Positions 22,813 through 34,788 of a stretch of DNA of 64,000 nt are shown one piece after another. This stretch comes from Colocasia esculenta. Lineage: Eukaryota; Streptophyta; Magnoliopsida; Alismatales; Araceae. How positions within the stretch are numbered: the stretch's first letter is position 1; every line of letters begins with the position of its first letter. The position numbers were made by a program, and so were the translations under genes. The notes below the pieces were generated by a model, which searched no databases, was not told the DNA's origin, and saw only the letters and a program-made list of their open reading frames with translations. The DNA lies in the NCBI GenBank assembly GCA_014218235.1, contig CM024756.1, forward strand, positions 68,392,015 to 68,456,014. The letters run 5' to 3'.

Positions 22813-25800
22813 GTTGGGTTTTTTTTAGATCCGACATTTCAACGCCCAACCCAATCTGAGAATCCAAATCAGATTCCGTGAGTTCGCACACGCCAATTTA
22901 ACCCACCCGGTCGTGTCGGAGCGAACGGCACGCCGATCAGATCCCTATTTGGGATTTTGGACCCCCGGGTTGTGTGTTTTGACCATTTAGACTTGGGTGT
23001 TTTTTAGATCCGTAATTTCAACGCCCAAACCAATCTAGGAATCTAAATCGGATTCCGTCAGTTGGCACACGTCAATTTAACCCACCTGGTCGTGTTGGAC
23101 CAAACGGCACGCCGATCAGATCCCTATTTGTGATTTTGGACTCCCGGTTAGTTTTGACCCTTAAGACTCGGGTTTTTGTAGATTTGTCATTTCAACGTCC
23201 AACCCAATCCGGGAATCCAAATCGGATTCCGTCAGTTCGCACACGTCAGTTTCACCCACTCGGTCGTGTCGGAGCAAACGACACGCCGATCAAATCCCTA
23301 TTTGGGATTTTGGACCCCCCGGGTTGTGTGTTTGACCCTTTAGACTTGGATTTTTTTTAGATCCATCATTTCATCGCCCAACCCAATTTGGGAATCCAAA
23401 TCGGATTCCGTGAGTTCGCACACGTCAATTTAACCCACCCGGTCGTGTCGGAGCCAACAGCATGCCGATCAGATCCCTATTTAGAATTTTGGACCCCTGG
23501 GTTGTATGTTTTGACCCTTTAGACTCGGCTTCTTTTACATTCGTCATTTCAACGCCCAACCCAATCCGGGAATCCAAATCGGATTGCGTCAGTTCGCACA
23601 CGTCAATTTAACCCACCCAGTTGTGTCGGAGTGAACGACACGCCAATCAGATCCCTATTTGGGATTTTGGACCCCCGGGTGTGTGTTTTGACCCCTTAGA
23701 CTGGGTTTTTTTTAGATCCGTCATTTGCCCAACCCAATCCTGGAATCCAAATCGGATTCTGTTAGTTCGCACACGTCAATTTAACCCACCCGGTTGTGTC
23801 GGAGCAAGTGGCACGCCGATCAGATCTCTATTTGGGAATTTGGACGCCCGGGTTGTGTGTTTGACCATTTACACTTGGGTTTTTTTTAGATCGTCATTTC
23901 AACGCCCAACTCAATCCGGGAATTCAAATCGGATTCCGTCAATTCGCACACATCAATTTAACCCACCTGGTCGTGTTGGACCAAACGGCACGACGATCAG
24001 ATCCCTATTTGTGATTTTGGACTCCCGGGTTAGTTTTGACCCTTAAGACTCAGGTTTTTGTAGATTTGTCATTTCAACGTCCAACCCAATCCGGAATCTA
24101 AATAGGATTATGTCAGTTCGCACACGTCACTTTCATCCACTCGGTCGTGTCGGAGCAAACGACACACCGATCAGATCCCTATTTGGGATTTTGGACCCCC
24201 GGGTTGTATGTTTTGACCCTTTAGACTTTGATTTTTTTAGATCCATCATTTCAACGCCCAACCCAATCCGGGAATCCAAACGGATTCCGTGAGTTCGCAC
24301 ACGTCAATTTAACCCACCCGTTCGTGTCGAAGCCAACAGCATGTCGATCAGATCCCTATATAGAATTTTGGACCCCTGGGTTGTATGTTTTGACCCTTTA
24401 GACTCGGGTTCTTTTACATTCGTCATTTCAACGCCCAACCCAATCCGGGAATCCAAATCAGATTCCGTCAGTTCGCACAAGTCAATTTAACCCAACCAGT
24501 TGTGTCAGAGTGAACGACACGCCGATCAGATCCCTATTTGGAATTTTGGACCACCGGGTTCTGTGTTTTGACCCTTTAGACTTGGGTTTTTTTTAGATCC
24601 GTCATTTCAACGCCCAACCCAATCCTGGAATCCAAATCGGATTCTGTCAGTTCGCACACGTCAATTTAACCCACCCGGTCATGTCGGAGCAAATGGCACG
24701 CCGATCAGATCCCTATTTGGGAATTTAGACCCTCGGGTTGTGTGTTTTGACCCTTTAGACTCGAGTTTTTTTTAGATCCGTCATTTCAACGCCGAACCCA
24801 ACCCGGGAATCCAAATTGGATTCCGTCAGTTCGCACACGTCAATTTAACCCACTCAATCATGTCGGAGTGAACGGCACGCCGATCAGATCCCTATTTGGG
24901 ATTTTGGACCCACAGGACGTATGTTTTGACCCTTAGACTCGAGTTTTTTTAGATCCATCATTTCAATGCCCAAACCCAATGTGGGAATCCAAATCAGATT
25001 CCTTGAGTTCGCACACGCCAATTTAACCCACCCGGTCGTGTCGGAGCGAACGGCACGCCGATCAGATCCCTATTTGGGATTTTGGACCCACGGGTTGTGT
25101 GTTTTGACCATTTAGACTTGGGTTTTTTTTAGATCCGTCATTTCAACGCCCAACCCAATCTGGGAATCCGAATCGGATTCTGTGAGTTCGCACACGCCAA
25201 TTTAACCCACCGGTCGTGTCGGAGCGAATGGCACGTCGATCAGATCCCTATTTGGGATTTTGGACCTCCGGGTTGTGTGTTTGACGATTTAGACTTGGGT
25301 TTTTTTTAGATCCGTCATTTCAACGCCCAACCCAATCTGGGAATCTAAATCGGATTCCGTCAGTTCGCACACGTCAATTTAACCCACCTGGTCGTGTTGG
25401 ACCAAACGGCACGCCGATCAAATCCCTATTTGTGATTTTGGACTCACGGGTTAGTTTTGACCCTTAAGACTCGGGTTTTTATAGATTCGTCATTTCAACG
25501 TCCAACCCAATCCGGGAATCCAAATCGGATTCCGTCAGTTCGCACACGTCAGTTTCACCCACTCGGTCGTGTCGGAGCAAACGACACGCCGATCAGATCT
25601 CTATATTGGATTTTGGACCCCCGGGTTGTGTGTTTTGACCCTATAGACTTGGATTTTTTTTAGATCCGTCATTTCAACGCCCAACCCAATCCCGGAATCC
25701 AAATCGGATTCCGTGAGTTCGCACACTTTAATTTAACCCACCCGGTCGTGTCGGAGCCAACGGCACGTCGATCAGATCCCTATTTAGGATTTTGGACCCC

Positions 25801-28800
25801 TGGGTTGTATGTTTTGACCCTTGAGACTCGGGTTCTTTTACATTCGTCATTTCAACGCCCAACCCAATCTGGGAATCCAAATCGGATTCCGTCAGTTCGC
25901 ACACGTCAATTTAACCAACCCAGTTGTGTCGGAGTGAACGACACGCCGATCAGATCCCTATTTGGTATTTTGGACCCTTTAGACTTGGGTTTTTTTTAGA
26001 TCCGTCATTTCAACGCCCAACCCAATCCGGGAATCCAAATCGGATTCTGTCAGTTCGCACACGTTAATTTAACCCACCCGATCTTGTCGGAGCGAACGAT
26101 ACGTTAAGCAAATCCCTATTTGGGATTTTGGATCTCTGGGTTGTGGGTTTTGACCCTTTAGACTTGGGTTTTTTTTTAGATCCGTCATTTCAACGCCCAA
26201 CCCAATCCGGGAATCCAAATCGGATTCCGTCAGTTCGCACACGTCAATTTAACCCACCTGCTCGTATTGGACGAAACGGCACGCCGATCAGATCCCTATT
26301 TGGAATTTTGCACCCCGGGTTAGTTTTGACCCTTAAGACTCGGGTTTTGTAGATCTGTCTTTTCAACGCCCAACCCAATCTGGGAATCCAAATCGGATTC
26401 CGAGAGTTCGCACACGCCAATTTAACCCATTCGGTCGTGTCGGAGCGAACGGCACGCCGATCTATTTGGGATTTTGGACCCCAGGGTTGTGTGTTTTGAC
26501 CATTTAGACTTGGGTTTTTTTAGATCCGTCATTTCAATGCCCAACCCAATCTAGGAATCTAAATCGGATTCCGTCAGTTCGCACACGTCAATTTAACCCA
26601 CCTGGTCGTGTTGGACCAAACGGCACGCCGATCAGATCCCTTTTTGTGATTTTGGACTCCCGGGTTAGTTTTGATCCTTAAGACTCGGGTTTTTGTAGAT
26701 TCGTCATTTCAACGTCCAACCCAATCCAGGAATATAAATCGGATTCCATCAGTTCGCACGTCACTTTCACCCACTCGGTCGTGTCGGAGCAAACGGCACG
26801 CCGATCAGATCCCTATTTGGGATTTTGAACCCCCCGGGTTGTGTGTTTTGACCCTTTAGACTTGGATTTTTTTTGGATCCGTCATTTCAACGCCCAACCC
26901 AACTCGGGAATCCAAATCGGATTCTGTCAGTTCGCACACGTCAATTTAACCCACCCGGTCGTGTCGGAGCGAACGATACGGCGAGCAAATCCCTATTTGG
27001 GATTTTGGATCTCTGGGTTGTGTGTTTTGACCCTTTAGACTTGGGTTTTTTTTAGATCCGTCATTTCAACGCCCAACCCAATATGGGAATCCAAATTGGA
27101 TTCCGTCAGTTCGCACACGTCAATTTAACCCACCAATCATGTCGGAGCGAACGGCACACCGACCAGATCCATTTGGAATTTGGACCCCCGGGTTATGCTT
27201 TAACCCTTTAGACTTGGGTTTTTTTGGATCCGTCATTTCAACGCCCAACCCATTCGGGAATCCAAATCGGATTCCGTCAGATCGCACACGTCACTTAACC
27301 CACCCGGTAGTGTCGAAGTGAATGGCTTGCCGATCAAATCTCTTTTTGGGATTTTCGACTCGGGTTGTATGTTTTGACCCTTTAGAGTTGGGTTTTTTTA
27401 GATCCAGTCATTTAAACGCCCAACCAATCTGGGAATCCAAATCGGATTCGTGTGTTCGCACACGCCAATTTAACCCACCCGGTCGTGGCGGAGCGAACGA
27501 CACGCCGATCAGATCCCTATTTGGGATTTGGACCCCCGGGCTGTGTGTTTGACCATTTAGACTTGTGTTTTTTTAGATCCGTCATTTCAACGCCAACCCA
27601 ATCTAGGAATCTAAATCAGAATCCGTCAGTTCACACACGTCAATTGAACCCACCTGGTCGTGTTGAACCAAACGGCACACCGATCAGATCCCTATTTGTG
27701 ATTTTGTACTCCCGGGTTAGTTTTGACCCTAAGACTAGGGGGTTTTGTAGATTCGTCATTTAAACGTCCAACCCAATCGAGAATCCAAATCGGATTCGTC
27801 AGTTCGCACACGTCACTTTCACCCACTCGGTCATGTCGGAGCAAACGGCACGCCGATCAGATCCTATTTGGGATTTGGATCCCCGGGTTATGGGTTTTGC
27901 CTTAGACTTGAATTTTTTTAGATCCGTCATTTCAACGCCCAACCCAATCCGGGAATCCAAATCGGATTCCGTGAGTTCGCACACTGACATTTAACTCACC
28001 CGGTCGTGTCGGAGCCAACGGCACGCCGATCAGATCCCTATTTAGGATTTTGGACCCCGGGTTATATGCTTTGACCCTTTAGGCTCGGGTTCTTTTACAT
28101 TCATCATTCAACGCCCAACCCAATCCGGGAATCCAAATCGGATTCGTCAGTTCGCACACGTCAATTTAACCCACCAGTTGTGTCGGACGTGAACGACACG
28201 CCGATCAGATCCCTATTTGGGATTTTGGACCTTTAGACTTGGGTTTTTTTTTAGTTCCGTCATTTCAACGCCAACCCAATCCGGGAATCCAAATTGGATT
28301 CTGTCAGTCGCACACGTTAATTTAACCCACCCGGTCGTGTCGGAGTGCGAACGATACGGCAATTAAGACTCGGGTTTTGTAGATTCGTCATTTCAACGTC
28401 CAACCCAATCCGGGAATCCAAATCGGATTCCATCAGTTCGCACACGTCACTTTCACCTACTCGGTCGTGTCGGAGCAAACGGCACGCCGATCAGATCCCT
28501 ATTTCGAATTTTGGACCCCCCGGGTTGTGTGTTTGGACCCTTAGACTTGGTTTTTTTTAGATCCGTCATTTCAACGCCCACCCAATCCCGGAATCCAAAT
28601 CGGATTCTGTCAGTTCGCACACGTTAATTAACCACCACCGGTCGTGTCGGAGCGAACGATACGGCAAGCAAATCCCTATTGGGATTGGATCTCTGGGTTG
28701 TGTTTTGACCTTTAGACTTTGGTTTTTTTAGATCCGTCATTTCAACGCCCAACCCAATCCGGGAATCCAAATCGGATTCCGTCAGTTCGCACACGTCAAT

Positions 28801-31800
28801 TAACCCACCTGGTCGTATTGGACCAAACGGCACGCGATCAGATCCTATTTGGGATTTTGGACCCCGGGTTAGTTTGACCTTTTAGACTTGGGTTTTTCTT
28901 AGATCCGTCATTTCAACGCCCAACCCAATCCGGGAATCAAATTGGATTCCGTGAGTTCGCACACGTCAATTAACCCACCCAATCATGTCGGACGCGAACG
29001 ACACACCGATCAGATCCATATTTGGAATTTTGGAGCCCGGGTTATGCTTAACCCTTAGACTTGGGTTTTTTTAGATCCGTCATTTTCACGCCCAACCCAT
29101 TCGGGGAATCCAAATCGGATTCCGTCAGATCGCACACGTCACTTTCACCACCGGTAGTGTCGAAGTGAACGGCTTGCGATCAAATCTTTTTTGGTATTTT
29201 CGACCTCGGGTTGTATGTTTTGACCCTTTAGAGTTGGGTTTTGTTTAGATCCAGTCATTTAAACGCCCAACCCAATCTGGGAATCCAAATCGGATTCCGT
29301 GAGTTCGCACACGCCAATTTAACCCACCCGGTCGTGTCGGAGCGAACGACACGCCGATCAGATCCCTATTTGGGATTTTGACCCCCGGGTTGTGTGTTTT
29401 GACCATTTAGACTTGGGTTTGTTTTAGATCCGTCATTTCAACGCCCAAACCAATCTAGTAATCTAAACGGATTCCGTCAGTTCACACAACGTCAATTAAC
29501 CACCTGGTCGTGTTGGACCAAACGGCACGCCGATCAGATCCTATTTGTGATTTGTACTCCCGGGTAGTTTTGACCTTGAGACTCGGGTTTTTTTGTAGTC
29601 GTCTTTTAAACGTCCAACCCAATCCGGGAATCCAAATCGGATTCCGTCAGTTCGCACACGTCACTTTCACCCACTCGGTCGTGTCGGAGCAAACGGCATG
29701 CCGATCAGATACCTATTGGGATTTTGGATCCCCCGGGTTATGTTTTTGCCCTTTAGACTTGGATTTTTTTAGATCCGTCATTTCAACGCCCAACCCAATC
29801 CGGGAATCCAAATCGGATTCGTGAGTTCGCACACTGACATTTAACCCCCGGTCGTGTCGGAGCCAACGGCACGCCGATCAGATCCCTATTTAGGATTTTG
29901 GACCCCTGGGTTATATGTTTGATCCTTTAGACTCAGGTTCTTTTACATTTTCATTTCAACGCCCAACGCAATCCGGGAATCCAAATCGGATTCCGTCAGT
30001 CAGTTCGCACACGTCAATTTAACCCACCCAGTTGGTCGAGAGTGAACGACACGCCGATCAGATCCTATTTGGGATTTTGGACCCCCGGGTGTGTGTTTTG
30101 ACCTTTAGATTGGGTTTTTTTAGATCCGTCATTTCAACGCCCAACCCAATCCGGGAATCTAAATCGGATTCTGTCAGTTCGCACACGTTAATTAACCCAC
30201 CCGGTCGTGTCGGAGCGAACGATACGGCAAGCAAATCCCTATTTGGGATTTTGGATCTCTGGGTTGTGTGTTTGACCCTTTAGACTGGGGTTTTTTTAGA
30301 TCTGTCATTTCAACGCCCAACCCAATCCGGGAATCAAAATCGGATTCCGTTAGTTCGCACAAGTCAATTTACCCACCTGGTCGTGTTGAACCAAACGGCA
30401 CGCCGATCAGATCCCTATTTGTGATTTTGGACTCCGGGTTAGTTTTGATCCTAAGACTTGGTTTTTGTAGATTCGTCATTTCAACGTCCAACCCAATCCG
30501 GGAATCCAAATCGGATTCCATCAGTCGCACAAGTCACTTTCACAAATCGGTCGTGTCGGAGCAAACGGCACGCCGATCAGATCCCTATTTGGGATTTTGG
30601 GACCCCCGGGTTGGTTGTTTGGACCCTTTAGACTTGAGTTTTTTTTAGATTCGTCATTTCAACGCCCAACCCAATCCGAGAATCCAAATCGGATTCTGTC
30701 AGTTCGCACACGTTAATTTAACCCACCGGTCGTGTCGGAGCGAACGATAGGGTAAGCAAATCCCTATTTGGGATTTTGGATCTCTGGGTTTGGTGTTTTG
30801 ACCTTTAGACTTGGGTTTTTTAGATCCGTCATTTCAACGCCCAACCCAATCCGGAAATCCAAATCGGATTCCGTCAGTTCGCACACGTCAATTTAACCCA
30901 CTGGTCGTATTGGACCAAACGGCACGCCGATCAGATCCCCTTTGGGATTTGGACCCCGGGTTAGTTTTGACCTTAGACTTGGTTTTTCTTAGCTCCGTCA
31001 TTTCAACGCCCAACCCAATCCGGGAATCCAAATTGGATTCCGTCAGTTCGCACACGTCAATTTAACCCACCCAATCATGCGGAGCGAACGGCACACCGAT
31101 CAGATCCATATTGGATTTTGGACCCCGGGTTATGCTTTAACCCTTTAGACTTGGGTTTTTTTTTTTAGATCCGTCATTTCAACGCCCACCCATTCCGGGA
31201 ATCCAAGTCGGATTCCGTCAGATCGCACACGTCACTTCACAACCCGGTCGTGTCGAAGTAAACGGCTTGCCGATCAAATCTCTTTTGGTATTTTCGACCT
31301 CGGGTTGAATGTTTTGACCCTTTAGAGTTGGGTTTTTAGATCAGTCATTTAATCGCCCACCCAATCTGGGAATCCAAATCGGATTCGTGAGTTCGCACAC
31401 GCCAATTTAAACCCACCCGGTCGTGTCGGAGCGAAACGACACGCCGATCAAATCCCTATTTGGGATTTTGGACCCCCGGGTGTGTGTTTTGACCATTTAG
31501 ACTTGGGTTTTTTTAGATCCGTCATTTCAACGCCCAACCCAATCTAGGAATCTAAATCGGATTCCGTCCGTTCAACACGTCAATTTACCCACCTGGTCGT
31601 GTTGGACCAAACGGCACGGCGATCAGATCCCTATTTCTGATTTTGTACTCCCGGTTAGTTTGACCCTTAAGACTCGGGTTTTTGTAGATTCGTCATTTAA
31701 ACGTCCAACCCAATCCGGGAATCCAAATCGGATTCCGTCAGTTCGCACACGTCACTTTCACCCACTCGGTCATGTCGGAGCAAACGGCACGACGATCAGA

Positions 31801-31818
31801 TACCTATTTGGGATTTTG
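22813..31818. repeat. Tandem satellite, ~173-180 bp monomer, ~51 copies, higher-order pattern
   Basis: Head-to-tail monomers. The landmark CATTTCAACGCCCAAC recurs at 22835, 23014, 23188, 23367, 23545, 23722 and onward with steps of 173-179 bp (two E-type monomers are ~155-159 bp). Each monomer has the dyad GGAATCC-AAATC-GGATTCC and a second short dyad ATCCC-TATTT-GGGAT. Monomer types recur in order, giving a ~12-monomer unit of about 2.1 kb (for example 29256 to 31345). The common 177-bp step is 59 codons, so long Pro/Arg-rich reading frames appear; they are not genes. Chromosomal role is not shown by the sequence; nucleosome-size monomers and nested LINEs suit a pericentromeric or subtelomeric site. 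Confidence 0.97.
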
Positions 31819-31892
31819 GAAAAGAAATGGATAAGAATAAGGAACTATCCAAAGGAAGACATGATCTGGTCGCCCTCCCCATTGCTCTTATC

Positions 31893-33092
31893 ATGAAGAT
31901 GTATCTTGGAATGTACTGGGATTAATAAGTTGTACAAGTGTAGAGAACATTAACAAAATCATTAAGTCTACTGCATGTGAAAATGTCATTCTTGTTGAAA
32001 CTAAAATTAAATCTGATCATGCTCTTTTAAAAAAGAATTCAATATGGCCTGAGGCTGATTTTATTACTAATGATTCTAATCTTGCTAATGGTCGAATTTG
32101 GATCCTGTGGAATCCGATCTGTTTGAGATGAATGCTGTCTACTCTTCTCCTCAGTGTGTTCATATCAAAGGTTTAGACAAGAAGAACAATTGCTCTTTCT
32201 GGTTGACTGCCATTTATGCATCTAATAGCAGACAAGAAAGGAATAAACTTTGGATGACATCAACTCTACTTCTACTTTAAGATCTCAAATGCCATGGTTG
32301 ATTGTGGGGGACTTTAACACTGTTAGATATCCGCATGAAAAAGTGGGGGGAAGGCAGCTTACTGATTCAAATTTAACTGATTTCAATGAGTGCATTACTC
32401 TAAATGATCTATTTGACATGAAGTCCGTGGGTAACTGGTTGTCTTGGAGCAACAGAGGAAATGCTGACAGGAAGATTTTGGCCAGACTTGATAGATGTTT
32501 GATCAACAATGAATGGTTAACAGCTTATCCTAACTCCTTGCTGGAATATGGTGTTCAGTACTTCTCAGATCATTCTCTTCTAACCATTACTTCTGATAGG
32601 GATGTTCCATCTGGAAGGAAGCCGTTTCGATTTTTCAATATGTGGTGCAACCATCCTAATTTTCTTGAAGTGGTTCAGGGTGCTTGGAGTTTGAATGTTA
32701 TTGGTACCCCTCCTTTTGTCTTGTGTAGCAGATTAAAAGCTTGCAAGGAAGCTTTGAAAAAATGGAATATTGAAGTGTTTGGTAATGTGCAAGATGAAGT
32801 CAAGAATTGCCATAGAAGTCTTCTCAACCAACAGGAGCTTAACAAAAAGCCTTTTGATGAAACTAGTATTCTGGCAGAAAGAGAGGCAAGAGAAAGGTAT
32901 TTTGCAGCTATGAGGAATGAGGAAAGTTTTATCAAGCAAAAGTCAAGGGAAAATTGGTTAACTTTGGGAGATTCAAATACCAAATTCTTCTATGCTTCCT
33001 TAGCAGCAAGGAAAGCTAGAAACACTATTCGGAAATGCAAGGACAACATGGAAATCTCATTCACGAAATTGAGGAAGTGAAGGAATACACTG
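31893..33092 (+). pseudogene. LINE-D ORF2: endonuclease and linker
   Basis: ATG at 31893; the first codons are damaged (MKMYLGMYWD followed by two stops), then the EN resumes in other frames (IWPEADFITNDSN, AIYASNSRQERNKLW). The frame at 32250-33080 holds GDFNTVRYPHEKVGG, SWSNRGNADRKILARLDRC, SDHSLLTI, the KPFRFFNMW motif and the linker up to KQKSRENWLTLGDSNTKFFYA. It retains the 31 bases that LINE-C lacks near 5153. LINE-E interrupts at 33092. Confidence 0.88.
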
Positions 33093-33101
33093 ATGCACGG
33101 A

Positions 33102-33141
33102 AGCTCTCTCTCTCTAGGCTATTTCTAGAGAGAGAAGCTCT
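33102..33141 (+). other. 5' terminal hairpin of LINE-E
   Basis: TCTCTCTCTAG pairs with CTAGAGAGAGA across a short loop, within the first ~50 bases of the element. The same structure is found at the 5' ends of LINE-G, I and L, and its inner half at LINE-B. Confidence 0.7.
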
Positions 33142-33227
33142 GCGATTTTGGTTTCTCCTCTGTAGTCTGTGGGGTTTGTGGGCCCCTGGGGGCGCATGGA
33201 GGTTCTCCAAGCGCCTCACATGGCTCT

Positions 33228-34736
33228 GTGATCACCGCGGGTGGAACTTCTCTGGCGAGAGCTCCCCCACAAGGTGATTCCCCCACGCTCCGAGGCCGTC
33301 AACCAGTTCGAGGTGATCATTCAGGGAGATCTCGCTCCAGAGTCTCCTTAGTTCGTCGACCTTGGGCCTCATTGTTTGGAGGTCTTGGGGTTCTACAGCG
33401 CAGGAGGACGCATTGGAATTATCGAACCAGCATGTATTCAGAGAAGAGGTTGCGATCTTTGAGAATGAAGATGCTAAAGAGTTACAGGAGTCTTGGAAGT
33501 ATGCCCTTATGGGCTATTGCATAGGTATGAAGCCCATCTACTCAGCCCTCCAATCCTTTATTCGTAACTTCTGGAAACCTAAGGGAGATGCTGAGCTCCT
33601 CATGCGTGAGGGAGGGTTCTTCTTGGTGGTGTTCAACCAAGAAGATGATCTCAATCTGTTCTTGATGGCTTCTGGTGTATCAGAGGTCACCCTCTTGTTC
33701 TTCGGAGATGGTCACCCGATCTTCAAATGGAAAAAGAGTCTCTCACTTCCTTACCAGTATGGGTCAGGTTTCCGGGACTCCCTCTGCACTGGTGGACTGC
33801 CCGAGGACTGAGCAAGCTTGCAAGTCTTGTGGGGAGGCCATTGCACATGGACTCCTTGACTGCCAAGAGGAAGCGTTTACACTTCGCTAGAGTTTGTGTG
33901 TTGTGGACGTCTCTGCAGCTTTTCCTTCTCAGGTTTCGATCATGAATGCCGACGGCTCCATTGAATTGCTGAACGTCCTGTATGAATGGAAGCCTGTGAT
34001 ATGTTCGGAGTGCAACTCCTTTGGCCATGGAGGAGGCGAGTGCAGGCTTGGCCCCAGGTCATTAGGAAGGAATGGAGGCAGAAGAATCAACGTCCTCAGC
34101 GTGGAGAAGAGTCTTCTTTGATTCACCTTTCTTCTCTTGTCGGTTCTGATCAACCTGTTCAGCCTGACCGTGATGATAGCTTGGACGAGAGAGGACGGGT
34201 GCAACCAGGTCATTGCAAGGAAAGTTTGCAGGGAAAGGAAATATATATGAATATAGAAGTGGGTATAGACAGGATACGAACCAATCGAACAAGGAGGATA
34301 TCTCGGATTCACATGGATCCCGGGAGCATCCTTCCATTGAAACTTGCACCAACCTCAATGGAAAAGCTGCCAACGCACATGGTGGGGAAGCTGTCACGCA
34401 AGGAGATCTTCACAACGTATCTTCACACAAGGGAAGCCATGCATGCAACGTGGAGGATGATCCAACGACCAGCTACACTTTGGATATTGCTAAAACAAGA
34501 AAGGAAAGCCTTGACAAAAGGAGGACAGGTCTAGATTCTTCAATACAAAGCAATTCTCCAGCGGCGTCTAATGAAGAGAATCGTGCCCGAGCACCTTCTA
34601 CCTCGGCTAATGCAGATCATGGCAAGGGTGGACAAGCTATAGGAAAGCACGGGCAAGGAAACTCCAATGTAGGTAATTCTAAATTCAAGAATCTCCATCG
34701 GTTGATGAGGTGGATCGCATCAAATCTAAAGGGGTA
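33228..34736 (+). pseudogene. LINE-E ORF1, DUF4283-like and zinc knuckle
   Basis: No clean ATG joins the N-terminal frame, so the start is uncertain. The Arg/Ser-rich leader (GRSRSRVSLVRRPWASLF) starts at about 33290. The DUF4283-like domain runs in the frame 33362-33811 (ELQESWKYALMGYCIGMKP, NFWKPKGDAELLMREGGFF), then shifts. The zinc knuckle is CSECNSFGHGGGEC (about 34005-34050), matching CX2CX4HX4C. The tail (34213-34737) is rich in Ser, Asn and Lys and ends NSKFKNLHRL, the family closing motif with a frame change. The MGYCIGMKP and LLMREGG signatures group it with ORF1 of LINE-G and L. Confidence 0.85.
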
Positions 34737-34788
34737 AGGGATCTCGATCCCATGGCTAGGTGCTTTCTCTCTCACCACATATTTATAT

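Noticed and set aside
22813..31818. CRISPR-like array
   Set aside because: Whole monomers are repeated head to tail with no alternating short repeats and unique spacers; plant context.
22813..31818. CENP-B box in the satellite
   Set aside because: I looked for the TTCG....A..CGGG pattern; TTCGCACAC occurs but the rest does not fit.
23130..31896. Many 60-140-codon Pro/Arg-rich ORFs in the satellite
   Set aside because: They all repeat the same phrase with a 59-codon period because the common monomer step is 177 bp (3 x 59). Tandem satellite read as protein, with no start or composition signal of a gene.
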